Positions 23,291-35,325 of a DNA stretch of 64,000 nt are shown here, piece by piece; position 1 is the first letter of the stretch, and the number at the start of each line of letters is the position of its first letter. The position numbers were made by a program, and so were the translations under genes. The notes below the pieces were generated by a model. That model was not told the DNA's origin. It saw only the letters and a list, made by a program, of their open reading frames with translations, and did not search any database. The stretch is taken from assembly GCA_015680685.1 (NCBI GenBank), contig MNCI01008033.1, positions 796,521-860,520 of the forward strand. Reading direction: 5' to 3'. This stretch comes from Gnetum montanum (lineage: Eukaryota; Streptophyta; Gnetopsida; Gnetales; Gnetaceae).

Positions 23291-26200
23291 TTATGGCTTG
23301 TAATGGCCCAGACTCACATACTCACAACAAATGCAATAAAATCATCATGTAGGGATAAAATTTTACACATTACATCCAACATATAATCATCCATAACTAC
23401 TGAGCAAAAATACATAGCATGAATAGCATCACATGGAAAAACAAACATGATGAAAAAGCCTAATGGAAGGTACATCTGGTCATGCTCAACTAGTAGCGCT
23501 AGGTGGGGGTGAAGGTTATGCTTCCTCCACTAGGTCACTGGGGCCTACAACATCACCTGGTACTTACCATAACCATTAACAAATATGCATAATTAGTAAG
23601 CAAACATGCATTACACGAGCTAACTTAAAACATGAAAAGCATAAAAAACTAACTAACCTAAGAGGGTTCCATGTCGATAAGTTTTGGCAGTAACTTTCCA
23701 AGGCCAACCTCCAAGCAATGGAGGATCTTGACTTCAAAAAGTTACATCTAGTTCTGTTGGCCAAAGTCGATACCCACAAAGGTCTTGGCTTTGTCCATGG
23801 TGGTCTATGCAGGTGGCTCCATAGAAAATGTAGCAAAAGAGGCTTCTCTAGAGGGGGTGATGATCTCCCTCATGGGAGAGTCACTCATGATCGTACTTTG
23901 TGCAAACAAGTCATATGTCTACTTCCCACTAGTCACATCAAGAAACATCTCGAGGTGGCAATGTTCAATAGACTCCTCCTTGTACCGTTGTAGATATGCA
24001 TCGTGCTCTCACTTGTACTAATGCTTGTGATTCTTTTACGTCTATCCCATCAATAACCCTTGGCGTTGTAGTTCTTCCAATTCTTTTGGGCAAGCAAATC
24101 CATTTGGAGTCACTACTCTATTAGCTCCTACATGGCCTTGTTCTTACCTTTGAGAGATGTCTAGTATTTGGCATACTCAATCTTAGAGGTACGCTAGGTG
24201 CCATCTCCCTACAATTTAGCTACTATGAAGTCATATCTAGATTGAAGATCTTTCATCTTCTCATCCTAGCTATTCATCCTCTCTTGTAGTTCATTCATGT
24301 GTTTCCATAGGTGCTCATTCAAGTTCTTGCAGACCCACAATGCCTTGGCACAAGAAAGTGTGCACTTGTTCAATGTCTCATACATGTGACAAGACACTTG
24401 ATCAACTTTGGGAGGAAGGTCGAGGAGGACGTCCACCTTGGCCACCTTGCTCAAATCCCACTATAGCTTAGGACCTATAAGCATACAATAGTCAATCAAT
24501 ATTAGTCAAAAACTAAGCATTTAAGCAGTAAACAAGATAACATAAAGTGAAACAACATTACACACATACCAAACTCAAGGTCTACTTGTTGTAAGCAGTC
24601 CACCTTGTTCTCAACAATGTCTTCCATGAAGGCAAATTTATCTAGCATTCTTACCCATGACTCCATGTGGTAGGTAGATGTAGGACTATTGTTGTGAATA
24701 TCTAATGTTGTGACACAACAATGCAATTAGCATATGGCCTAATAGCTAAAGATACCAAAGCAAATAACAAAAGATAGATGGCAATACATGTTGATTAGCT
24801 AGCAAGCCCTCGGGTGTAAGTGTAGGGGGCTCACCTAGCTATGTACCATCAAAAAAACTGTCAAAATCACCCCCATCAAGGTGGAGCAACCCCTCTTCTA
24901 CCAACTGTCAAAGGATCTCTATGACCTTGTAAAGCTCATCTCCATGAGCCATAGCTTGAGGAGGTGCTTCCTCTATTACTACCTTGACCATTGCTCTTGT
25001 AGCGCTCTCTTCTTTTTCTATGATTAACACATGTACACATATAGCACATCAATACACATGCACATCATTAGCTAATTAATAGTGTAGCACAAAAAAATAT
25101 AAAAATAATAATATATTCATAAATACAACTAAGGCATCTAAAAATTTATACATACTAACCCACAACATCTACACGTAAGCTTTGAAGCTTGATGCAAATC
25201 CTCTTGCTACTTGGCTTTCCAATCTTAGGGGAAGCTTCCTCTTCAGGATGCAACCTCTTGATCTTGGCCTTAGATGGCCCCAACATCTCTACTATGTAGC
25301 AATCACCTTGCTCATGTCCTTAGCGCCAACTAGAGGACCCTTGCCTATACTATTGCATGAATAATGTGAGTGCCTGATGGGACCCTTGGTTGTTACTAAT
25401 AATGACTCATCGATCCCCTTTGGGGGGTCCTGCGTGCATGTGGTCAAGAACATATGCTTGATCCATGCCATGGATAGCTACTCACTATCCTACACCATCC
25501 ATTATCCATCATCTCACACAACCAAGAGCTCCATGCACCTTCATAGGTATTCTATTAAGAATGTGAAATGGATATGGGATCTTGCCTAGAGGCTGAATCA
25601 AAGCCTAGAAATTTCTACATGCAAGCTAGTGGCTATCTAGGCTACCCAGTTGAACCTTGTACCCTCTAATAGCACCTCCTTCATCATCCATGCCTATTCC
25701 ACCCATAGGATATTTCTTTAGGAAAGCAACTTTGGAAAGGCATGAGCACAAAATAGAGGGTAGAGCTCCTGCACCTTAGGCACTAGCACATCTTTGATCG
25801 GTATGCCCTTGTGAGATCAAGTGGCTTCCAACTAGTCTTTAATCTTCCCTCTGTGATCCACCTCCCTACTACCTTTATCAATAATCATCAAACTATTAGC
25901 AAGGATGCCAAAGAGGTTAGGAAAGAATGCTTCATTAACGTCCAGCACTACCGTCACACCATGCATCAAGTGACAAACTGCTTGACGTCGTTGCTGAAGG
26001 AGTCGATGATGGTGATCATTTTGGCCATTGAAATACTCAAGCTAAGGGTCAAGAATAGGTCCATCAACCCAATGTGCATGAGCCAAGCCATCAGTGCATC
26101 TGGTTCTTTGTGGCAAAGCCAATATTGTGCACCCTCCACATCACCATATTTTATGATAAGGGTGGCCTCTATGCAACTTGTGGTGATCACCATCACCTTG

Positions 26201-27289
26201 GCTGAGGCAACCACCACTGCAACACAAAGCAAAACAATGTTAGCATCCTAAAAATGAGGCAAATGGAAAGGCATTCATGAGCAATCACCTAAGCCAAAAC
26301 ATAAATATGTATGTGGCAGAAATAGGGTGCAAGACAAGGGTGGTGTTGTAAATGCCTCCTCAGTTTTAATTTCACCAACAACCCACTCCTCATCCAACTA
26401 GTTGTGGATCCTGCATCACTCATATGCCTTAGGGTATTTGGAGGTGTAGGCTTCTAGATCATGTTCCACCTACTCAATCACAGCTACTGAACATTTGTGC
26501 TTAATGAGAATACCTCCAGGGCAATCTGGGTCAAGGTTAGAGCATCCACTTCATCATGCAGGCCCTTCTCATCAACTCTAAACCTAGCATTAACCACGAG
26601 TCATTAATAATTCAACATGATCAAGTAGTAAAAATCACTACAAGAGCCATAAAAGCACTTACCCTCCAACATAGTAGACAGTTCTAGGTGGGTTCTAGAA
26701 TAAAGTGTGCACCTGCTACATGATAAAAAGGGTATTGCTCTTGTTATAACAAGCAAACCCTATCATGTGCCATACCCTGGATACCTACCAAGCACTCCTA
26801 GGACCTCTACTTGAATCACCTACCCCATCAATGCTTATAATGAACTCATCTAAGATAAACCTCAGGATGCTCTTGTTAGCCCCAGGTAACAATGTCTTAG
26901 TGATGGCACTAGCAGCCTCCACCATCAAGTGTGATCACATGATCACACTAAATTGCTATAGTAAGTATTCCAGGAACTCATGAGCCCTTGGCCAAAACCA
27001 CACTACCTAATGTTCCACTCGCATACCCAATGTGGTTGTGTTAGGAATGAGTTTGCTCATACAACATAGGATTCCCACAAGCTCAACTACTATCAAAATG
27101 GATTTCAGTAACACCCTGCAATTAGCAAGCAATAAGCAAAGCATTAGTGTACATCCATAGATGCAAAATTTGGACATACATATTATAAATTATTAACATA
27201 AATTAGTGGAAATGCAAGTTTGACAATACACCCTAGGGCCCCATGAGTATAGGACATCAATTAATACTTTTAATGTGCCTAGCACCCAC
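23291..27289 (-). pseudogene. Antisense coding remnant inside element C, unknown protein
   Basis: Between protease and RT the plus strand shows no retroviral motif. The minus strand has longer protein-like stretches, most clearly from 26232 down to about 25200: FMTRA-like and SKVMVIT stretches, WLMHIGLMDLF, VVGRWITEGRLKTSW, then LDLTRAYRSK, LMPFQSCFPKEISYGW, FLGFDSASR and WSSWLCEMMDNGWCRI. Further down at 24454-24266 is a helix-rich, coiled-coil-like stretch (LNEHLWKHMNELQERM). The composition is protein-like, but stops are frequent and I do not recognise the family. Tat-lineage plant elements are known to carry extra ORFs in either orientation, which fits. The true ends are uncertain. Confidence 0.4.
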
Positions 27290-28900
27290 TGGGGTACAGT
27301 ATACTTTGTAGAATTAACATTGCACCTAGGTAGCAAAATTTTTTCCAACTCTAGATTACCCTAGTGGAAAGCATAGTCCAAAAAAAACTAAAATTTTAAC
27401 TAACTCTAGGGCTGCCCCAACTACGCTCTATGGAGAGCATAGTCCCAAAAAATAGAAATTTTTTGAGCAAACATTTTGGCAAACACTTGGGAAGATAGGT
27501 ATTTTAGCAAACACTTAGTGCCCTACACTCTCAATACCTAGAGAGCATAGTCCTATGGCTATGGAGAGCATAGTCTCATCATAGCACCATGCCCAATGCC
27601 CCACCTTGCCCCCACCACCATGGCACATCATTCCCCCCTCGACCATCACCCAAAAAGCCTAAAAATAAAAATAAAATAAACACACCTAATGCACATACCC
27701 TATTGCCAATTGTAACAGTGGCCCCTACACCATGCCACAGAAAGTATCAATGGCCACAACCCTTTCCAACATGCCAAGAAGAGAAGGAATGCAATAGACC
27801 CTATCCCTACAGTGCCTACCCTAACCCACCCTATGCATGCTAACAACCCCACACCCATGCATAACCCAACCCCACACCCACCCCCAACCCTAGTTCACAC
27901 ATGCACCAACCTGTGCTTAGTCCCAAACACCATAGTTCCAAAAATAAAAATAAACATATTTTTTTCTATCTCCCCCGCTATCACCTAAACCCCTTGGCTC
28001 CTACAGCTACACTGCAGCATGCAATGCACAAGGCCCTAAGCCCTACACTGTAACAAAAATAACGGATGTCAAAATCCAACCCCTACCGCTTCAAAACCCC
28101 CTACAGTCATGTCACAGCATGCAAAGCCCCAACCCCCTCATAGGCAACCCTAGCCCATGCACAACCCCAACCCTACATAAAGCCCTAAACCCGCTATGCC
28201 TCAAACCTTACACAGGCCCATCAAGAAGAAGATGGTGTGTGGTGGCAATTACAATCCCCTTTGGTCACACTATGCCACATAGCAATAGCCATGTTTCCTA
28301 TGGCTACACTGTGAAACACAACACACCACCCTCCCTAATCTTGTGTGTAGCCCACAAAACCCTCCCTACTACCATGATGTACACAAAATGTAGTTGCAAC
28401 AACCACTACCATGGTAGGGTGCACACAGTGGCACATGAGATTATGCTCTCAAACCCTCCAAAAAAACAAAAAAAAATAAAAAAATGTGGAAAAGAGGAGA
28501 GCATAATCTATATACTTGGCTAATTTCGACAACCTCCTCTCCTCCATGCACACTTGCAGTAGGTGGCTCAGTGCCCTCTTTCCCTCAACAACATTCGCCA
28601 ACCCTGGGTGAAGGTGTCCACTCTAGTGCATCATCTTTCCCCCAACTACGCTCTCCACTAGCAATAGCACAACAATAATTGTAAGACTATGCTCTAGATA
28701 TCATGATTAAAAGTAAGAAAATGACAACTTACCATGGTAAAACCATGCTTATATACCTTCCTAGGATCATTTAATGATCCACCAACCTAGAACTATGCTC
28801 CCTTATTGGAGAGCAAAGTCAACCATACTTAGCTTGGAAAGATGATTTTTCACTACCTTATAAACGTGCAACTTAATTTCACTCCCTGTGCATGACTAGT
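27290..28900 (+). repeat. LTR/U3-like segment with GAGAGCATAGTC motifs inside element C
   Basis: Contains CTACGCTCTATGGAGAGCATAGTC (27421-27445), GAGAGCATAGTC at about 27541 and 27563, CTACGCTCTCCACTAG at about 28646, and CTATGCTC...GGAGAGCAAAGTC at about 28794. These match the hairpin family of the 3' LTR (34480-35260). The middle part (27.6-28.5 kb) is C-rich with repeated CCCTA/CCCAACCC-like words and no coding motif. It may be a fragment of another C-family LTR or an internal duplication. Confidence 0.45.
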
Positions 28901-28914
28901 TCTCCTTAGCACAG

Positions 28915-29035
28915 CATGTCTAACACATTCATGGTCCACTAAGACCTAAAACTGGCATGCACACAGTCTACTAAGACCTAAAACTAGAATGCTTATGGCC
29001 TACTAAGGCCTAAAACTAGCACAAAAATGTTTATC
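28915..29035 (+). repeat. TAAACTAGCA-type array, block 2
   Basis: Three units of about 37 bp: GTCCACTAAGACCTAAAACT.GCATG, GTCTACTAAGACCTAAAACTAG and GGCCTACTAAGGCCTAAAAC plus TAGCAC. Same core as blocks 1 and 3. Confidence 0.8.
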
Positions 29036-29169
29036 TTACATATCAACTTGAATGCATACTTAGCAGATTTCATTGCACTATCCTTCCCATTTTCTTTGTG
29101 AAACAGGTGCCACTTAATGTTTTTCTAAATTATTTATGCAAGAACATGACATGGCTATGCAGAAGTAGG

Positions 29170-30330
29170 TCTTCTCACCTTTGGTCCTCATGGGACCTTA
29201 TGGCAACATTCAGCAATGCATTAACCCTCATTGCATGGATCTCGAGCCTACAGCCTACACTGAGTACATAGCATCCATAGAAGCACCACTAGACTAGCCC
29301 AACCATCTAGTTAGGTCTCTCAACCTAGAGGTAAGGGACATCACAAAGGATCCCATTATTGAGATCCCTATGGCAACACCCAACGACGAGGCAAGAACAC
29401 TAAAGCTAAGTTCCTCACTAGAGCCCTAGCATGTCCAAGACATCGCTAAAGTGCTTAATAATAATATCAAAACCTTTGCATGGTTATATGAGGACATGCC
29501 AAGCCTAGATCCCTAACTAGTCCAGCAAAATATCATCCTTAGTCCTTGCATTAAACTAGTTAAGCAAAAAGTGTGCAAGGTTAGACCTGAGGTGGTCTTG
29601 GTAATCCATGGTGAGATCACCAAGCTTTGCAAGGTTGGTTTCATCTGGGATGTTAACTATGTAGACTGGGTCTCCAACATTGTAGTTGTGCCTAAGAAAA
29701 ATGAAAGTATACACATTTGCATAGACTTTCAAGACCTAAACAAGGCAACCATAAAAGATGATTTTCCACTGCCTAATATAGATCAATTGATTGATACCAT
29801 GGCTAGACATGCCTTTTTGTCCTTCATGGACAAGTTCTCAAGTTACAACAAAATTAGGATCAGCCCTAAGCATCAACTCAATATAACCTTCATGACCCCC
29901 TAGGATATATTTTACTATACCATGATGCCCTTTGAACTCAAGAATGCAGAAGCAATGTATCAATGCATGATGACTTATATCTTTAACAATTACATGCTAA
30001 TTTTACTCAACAACTACATCAATGACATTACCATTAAGTCCAAAGTGGCCCACAATCATGCAAATGATCTAAACCTAGTTCTTAAATGCCTCCTAAAATA
30101 GGAGTTTAGGTTAAACCCCAAGAAGTGTGTTTTTTACATCAGAATGGGCCGAATGCTTAGCTCTGTAGTATCCAAAGCAAGAATATGTGTAGACCCTAAC
30201 AAGGTTAAGGCCATAACCAACTTAGTACCACCAACTAACCTTAAGAAGCTACAAGGTTTGCAAGGTAGACTATAGTTCATACATAGGTTTATTGCCTAGT
30301 TAACTAATAAGTTACAACCAATGTAACATT
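29170..30330 (+). pseudogene. Element C reverse transcriptase
   Basis: It begins with the region before RT (FAWLYEDMPSLDP at about 29470). RT blocks follow: VKQKVCKVRPE, VGFIWDVNYVDWVSNIVVVP, then ICIDFQDLNKATIKDDFPLP, FLSFMDKFSSYNKIRISP, FYYTMMPFELKNAEAMYQ, and the catalytic box as YINDITIKSK near 30010-30040, then RLNPKKCVFYI, LQGLQGRL and FIHRFIA. The catalytic YxDD reads YIND, so the first Asp is lost. The FELKNA and LNPKKC motifs fit the Tat group. At least one in-frame TAG (after FMTP, near 29901) and several others break it. Its job would be cDNA synthesis from the element RNA. Confidence 0.88.
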
Positions 30331-30830
30331 TGCTCAAGAAAGGAGCCCACTTCAAGTGGATAGACCAATGGCAACAAGTTTTTGACAACATTAAGCAAGA
30401 GCTAGCACAACTCCCTATGGTTCACCCTCCATAAGGAGATAAGCCTTTTTTCATCTACCTTGCTACTTCTAACATGTCCATTGCTTCTCTACTTTGCCAA
30501 AAGTGAGATGATGGTGTAGGGGTCCCAGTCTACTACCTAACCCATGCATTAGTAGCCCATGAAATGAGATACAATGACATGGAAAAGTATCACCTTACCC
30601 TAGTCTTCTTATTAAAGAAGTGGTGGCATTACCTCTTCTGTAGCCAAGTTAACATCATTTGCAAAAACAACATACTTCGAGCTATAACAATGAATATCTA
30701 TGAAAGTAGTCACATTACATAATGGAAAGCAATAACAGCAGAGTTTGACCTACATTATGTTGCACAAGCTTTAAGGAAAGGTCAAGCTATAGCCACACAA
30801 CTCATGGCTTCACCAGGTGACAATCAAGCC
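30331..30830 (+). pseudogene. Element C RNase H (gypsy type)
   Basis: Follows RT directly: FKWIDQWQQVFDNIKQEL, PPxGDKPFFIYLATSNMSIA, VPVYYLTHALVAHEMRYNDM, EKYHLTLVFLLKKWWHYL, ILRAITMNIYESSHIT and AEFDLHYVAQALRKGQAIAT. These correspond to 'L...RPF.ly.d.S', 'yyls..l...E..Y...EK..LAlv.a..klr.Yl' and 'EfdI.y.....ikgqalAD'. The final Asp position reads Thr. Stops at about 30300, 30434, 30504 and 30719 inactivate it. Confidence 0.82.
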
Positions 30831-30929
30831 ACCATAGATCCAAAATTCCCAAATAAGCATGTTAGCAGTATCATCCAAGTGTCTAACAACTATGAGGCAC
30901 TCCTACACCTCTCATCACTATTATAATCA

Positions 30930-31250
30930 CATTTCCCTCTAGAGAGATCCAACCCTTTGCATATCATTTCACATTTCCTTGCACCAACAACGTGGTGAAG
31001 TATGAAGGTCTCCTCCAAAGTTTCATCATGGCACATGACCTAGGAATCCAATGCATAGTGATCTGAGGTGACTCACAACTAGTGGTTAATTAGGTAATAT
31101 AGGTATACACCTATAAGGCACAACATTTACAGCATTACTGTGACCTAGCAAAGCACCTACTTCAACACTTTGCAACTATTAATGTCCAACATGTTCCTAG
31201 GAACAAAAATTTCATCACTAACACACTTGCAACATTAGCCCTTAGCATAG
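30930..31250 (+). pseudogene. Element C second, archaeal-type RNase H
   Basis: After a linker, the reading has FPCTNNVVKYEGLLQSFIMA, then HDLGIQCIVI followed by a stop and GDSQLVVN, then YCDLAKHLLQHFATINVQHV and PRNKNFITNTLATLA. This matches the second RNase H found in Tat elements ('f..sNN.AEYeAll.gl..A...g...l...gDS.LV..Q', 'ipR..N..AD.LA.la'). The catalytic Glu position reads Lys (VVKYE versus NxAEYE) and Asp at GDSQLV is kept. Its presence is the strongest evidence for the Tat lineage. Confidence 0.8.
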
Positions 31251-32600
31251 TGCCTAGCATGTTCAACACATTTCCCACCTTAGTGGTAGATTGTGATGCA
31301 CCTATAACCCAAACCATTGAGGATGCATCCATAGCCATAGTTAGCACCACCCACATAAAAGAGTGGTATGATGACATCAAGGTGTACCTTCTACAGGGTG
31401 AGCCTTCATAACATTTAACTACTACCCAAAAAGATGTAGTGCATAAATGTTCATGGTAGTACAGCATTATAGGTGATAACACGTTATGTCACAAATCCTA
31501 TGATGGCGTCTTACTAACCTATGTAAGTGAAAGTGAAGCAAACATGATCATTGAGAAAGTTCACGAAGGACTGTGTGAAGTTCACATAGTGCCTAGGGAA
31601 ATGGCAGCAAAAATTAAATGGCTAGGCTATTATAGGCCTTACATGAAGAGTGATTACATCTCAAAGGTCAAAATGTGTGACACTTGTCAATGGCATAGTA
31701 ACTTAATGCACGTGCCACCAATTGAATTGCATACGATGCAAATCACATGGTCATTCCAACGCTAGGGTTAGACATCATCGGATCCATAATGCCTAAGTTC
31801 TCTATAGGGCATAGCTTCATAATAATCACAATGGAATATTTCACCAAATGGATTTAGGCTATTTCCCTTAGGAATATGACATTACAACAAGTTTTCAAAT
31901 TCATGTTAGATAACATAGTGACCCATTTTGGCTTACCCATGATCATAGTAATAGATAATGAGCCATAGTCTAGCAGCACTGAAACCAAAGCCTTTTGTGA
32001 GCACTTTGACATCAAACATTCTTTTTTATCATCATACTACCCTTAGGGAAATGGCCAAGTGGAGGCCACCAACAAGGTCATTGTCAACATCCTCAAGAAG
32101 ATGCTAAGTAATGGCAAATGACAATGGCATAAGCAACTAGTCTATGCACTTTGGGCCTACCACACAACATCAAACAACAATAAGTATGATGCCTTATACT
32201 CTAGTATACAAATCTAAAGTATTTTTGCCACTTGAATTGCAAGTTTCATTGCTTTGGGCAATCCTCTCAGACTTCATCGACGAAGGTCATAACAACGAGC
32301 CAAGAACCGTAGACCTCAACTTAATAGAAGAACAACACATGTGTACACTTGATCACATTGAGTGGTACCAAGAAAAGTAATGGCAAAAGCATCATCACAA
32401 CTAGCATTGGTGCTTGATCAAGAAAGGGAACTTAGTCCTCAAGGCCATTCGTGAACTCATGAATAAATTCTCAAATAACTGGGAAGGACCTTTCCTACTC
32501 ACTAAGGCCTATGACAACGAAGCATTCAAGCTCATTGATCAAGATAGAGATTAGTTTGCCAATCTAGTGAACCATTCATACTTGAAGTTGTATTACATCT
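31250..32600 (+). pseudogene. Element C integrase
   Basis: The zinc-binding N-terminus is clear at 31560-31720: HEGLCEVH, then GYYRPYM, then CDTCQ (His-x6-His... Cys-x2-Cys). The core follows after a frameshift near 31760: LDIIGSIMPKFS, MEYFTKW (the first catalytic Asp is now Glu), THFGLPMIIVIDNEP (second Asp kept) and YYPxGNGQVEATNKVIVNI (catalytic Glu kept in QVEA). The C-terminal part at 32165-32600 has LVYKSKVFLPLELQ, DLNLIEEQ, KGNLVLKAI, NNWEGPFLLTKAY and LVNHSYLKLYYI, without a chromodomain. Stops and a frameshift make it inactive. It would insert the cDNA into DNA. Confidence 0.87.
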
Positions 32601-32637
32601 AACATGCAGCATCACACGTCAACAAAGTAAGGTAAGC

Positions 32638-33150
32638 ATTCGTCCTCTACGACATTAAACTAGCACACACACAGTTTGTCCACTATGATGCTAAACTAGT
32701 GTAGCTTATCTGCTGTGATACTAAACTAGCGTAGCTCATCCACTCTAATGCTAAACTGACATAGGATTCATTTGGTATGATGCCAAACTGGCACAACACT
32801 CATCCACTATAATGCTAAACTAGCAAAGCATTCATCTACTACAACTCTAAACTAGCATAAAAGTCCACTACAACTATAAACTATTAGTCCCTTGTGACTC
32901 TAAACACAACTCATTTGCTATGATGCTAAACTAGCATAGCATTTGTCCACCATAATGCTAACTAGAAAAGCTCATATTTCGGTCACAACATTAAACTAGC
33001 ACAACACGTCTGCTATGACTATAAACTATTAGTCCACCATGACTTTAAAGTGGCACAACACATCTGTTACAACATTAAACTATCACACAACAGCCAACTA
33101 GGACTATAAACTAGCATAGCATGGTCTACCAAGACCTTAAATTGGGTTCA
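32638..33150 (+). repeat. TAAACTAGCA-type array, block 3
   Basis: About fifteen diverged units of roughly 30-38 bp with consensus near TCCACTATGATGCTAAACTA followed by GCATAGCA. It starts within 40 bp of the end of integrase coding, so it lies in the 3' untranslated part of the element. Confidence 0.85.
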
Positions 33151-33265
33151 AGATCAACCACTAATAATTCCTTCCATCCTCCTATAAGTGAGTGAGTGAG
33201 AATAATTCTTCCTCCCCTTCTACACCACGTGGGCAAGCATGTTGCAGTCCTAGAATGAAGCACAT

Positions 33266-33467
33266 GCAATGAGTGTAGCCTTTGGAGCACTAGCAGCATA
33301 TTTTTCCCCTACAATTTTGCTAGCCTTTTGAGAACTTACAATAAGTATAGCCTTTGGAGCACTTGCAGCATCTTTGTCCCCTAAAACTTTACTAACCTTT
33401 TGAGCACTTACAATGGGTGCAGCCTTTGGAGCACTTGCAACATCTTTGCCCCCTACAATTTATTGGC
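33266..33467 (+). repeat. 72-bp tandem repeat, 2.8 copies
   Basis: TAGCCTTTGGAGCACT recurs at 33276, 33348 and 33420 with an exact 72-bp period. Each unit continues GCAGCATCTTTGTCCCCTA and CTTTTGAGCACTTACAAT. The period is a multiple of 3, but the unit contains TGA in the one frame I read, so coding is unlikely. Confidence 0.88.
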
Positions 33468-34439
33468 ATTTTTTTATCTTGTGTGGTTTTCTTATCTTCT
33501 TAGAGTTGTGTTTGTAGGTGGCAAGTCACCACATCTTTTCCCCCTGGGTCATTGTGCAAAGATGCCTCTCATTATAGTGGCAAGTTACCACATCACTCCA
33601 ATGTGCATGATTAGACTAGCTAAGCCTCTCAAGGGTTCACATCCTACTTATCCCATTATAGCTTACTCACACCTACTCCTATATCCAAATACCCTTCCAT
33701 TCTCTAGGTAGCAAAGCTAGCAAACCCTTTTGACGCTCACGTGCTATGACCACATAACACCCTCATCACATATCTTATCAAAAGCCAAGCTTCCCAAGGT
33801 AGACATAACATAATTCGTCCCATGGCAAGCCTATATCAGCTAATCAAAGCCCATGTGGATGTAACATAAGTCATCCCGAGGAGGAAACACTTCTCATATA
33901 GACACCATGTCATTTCATCAATGATGAAGTGAAGACCATCTAGTGACATGCAATTCACTTGATAAGAAGCATTTCACTCCATAGTAAGCATTTAGTAATG
34001 TGCAGAGCACAAAGAAGGCTCATCCTACAAAAAAAAATAAGGGAAAGCATGTCCCCAAGCAACCCAACAGCAAAGCAGTTTTGCAACTAGCCTAGCCTTG
34101 AACATACACGTTGACTCTCTCACAAGTACTTCAACAAGAGGTTAACTTTTTTAATGGAAAGTCACTCTGGTGTCATGGTCACCATTAGCCATGGCATCAT
34201 AATACCTCATTTGCACCTTATCTTCTCCTTTTTATCCCCCAACACATCACCTATGCCTTCTCTTACTTTTCACCTACCATCTAGCATTCCCTTATCCATA
34301 GCACTCTTTGAGTATGGTGCAATGACATCCAATCCCAAATTGAAGAGTGATGTTGGTGCCAAGCCTACTATGATGTTTTCCTATTCTCTATCAACATCTC
34401 TCAAGCCACTCCTCTAAACATCAACAAAGAGGAACCAAT
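33468..34439 (+). other. Element C 3' untranslated region, nothing recognised
   Basis: No motif, array or coding family was recognised. The open frame at 34154-34417 has a serine/proline-rich, unremarkable translation and is probably chance. Confidence 0.45.
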
Positions 34440-34479
34440 GAAAAACCACCAAATCTAGAATATAGCATCCCAACTATAA

Positions 34480-35260
34480 ATTTTTCTAAGTGTTGGGACT
34501 ATTCTTTCCACTACCACAAAGTGTAGTCAACCTCTTGTCGAGAGCATAGTCAATACAAAGGCCAGTTTTGCAAGTTTTTCTAGTGTCAACACAAAGCCAA
34601 TTTCTGCAAATTTTTTCTAAGTGTTGAAACTACACTCTCCACTACCCCAGAGCATAGTCAACCTCTAATGGAGAGTGTAGTCAATAGAAGAGTAGGTTTT
34701 CACAAGTTTTGACAAGTCCAAAGACTATGCTTACCCCTTGTTGGAAGTGTAGTCAACCTCCCATGGGGAGCATAGTCTACCAAAAACTCATTTTTTTCAA
34801 ACTTCCTTAGCACTAGGACTACGCTCTCCATTGCCTCAAAGCATAGTTAGCCTCTAGTGGAGAGTGTAGTTATCATGATGGCAATCTTTTTGCAATTTTT
34901 TCTAAGTATGGGACTACGCTCTTCCCTAGTCCAGAGCATAGTCAAGTGTACTTAGCCAAAATAGTCTCTAACAGCCTCCATAGAATAGCAACACCACTCA
35001 GCTCAGCTTAGCAAAATGCTTCTTTTGTATCCCCTTTTTAACCCTAAAATTGTAACTATGCTCGACCCCATGCGAGAGCTTGAAGAGCATAGTCCCAGAG
35101 TGTAGTCTCCAAGCTCACTTTTTTTTAGGTGCCTTGTGATCTTCTCAATACATACACATAAATTTGGTAGCATTTTCATAGTCTCACAGTATCACAGAGT
35201 CCAACAGAGCATAGAAAAACACAACACCACTAACCTAGTGGATAGCATAGTTTGGTGAGA
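34480..35260 (+). repeat. Array of GAGAGCATAGTC hairpins in the U3 of element C
   Basis: Units about 95 bp apart each carry an inverted pair. The best is ACTACACTCTCCACTA (34629-34644) against TAATGGAGAGTGTAGT (34666-34681), 15 of 16 pairing. Another is 34818-34830 against 34858-34870, 12 of 13 pairing. Weaker units lie near 34500, 34730, 34915, 35050 and 35240. They are placed just upstream of the TATA box. Confidence 0.8.
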
Positions 35261-35325
35261 GCATAGTCCCAACCGTTCCCTCTGCCATGTGGTACTCACC
35301 CAATATTTCACACTAAACCTAACCC

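Noticed and set aside
25811-26251. 146-codon plus-strand open frame in element C
   Set aside because: No family features, and the minus strand over the same bases reads more like protein. Probably a shadow of the antisense remnant.
28119-28523. 134-codon plus-strand open frame
   Set aside because: Low-complexity Pro/Thr/His-rich translation of C-rich repeats, without retroviral or other motifs.
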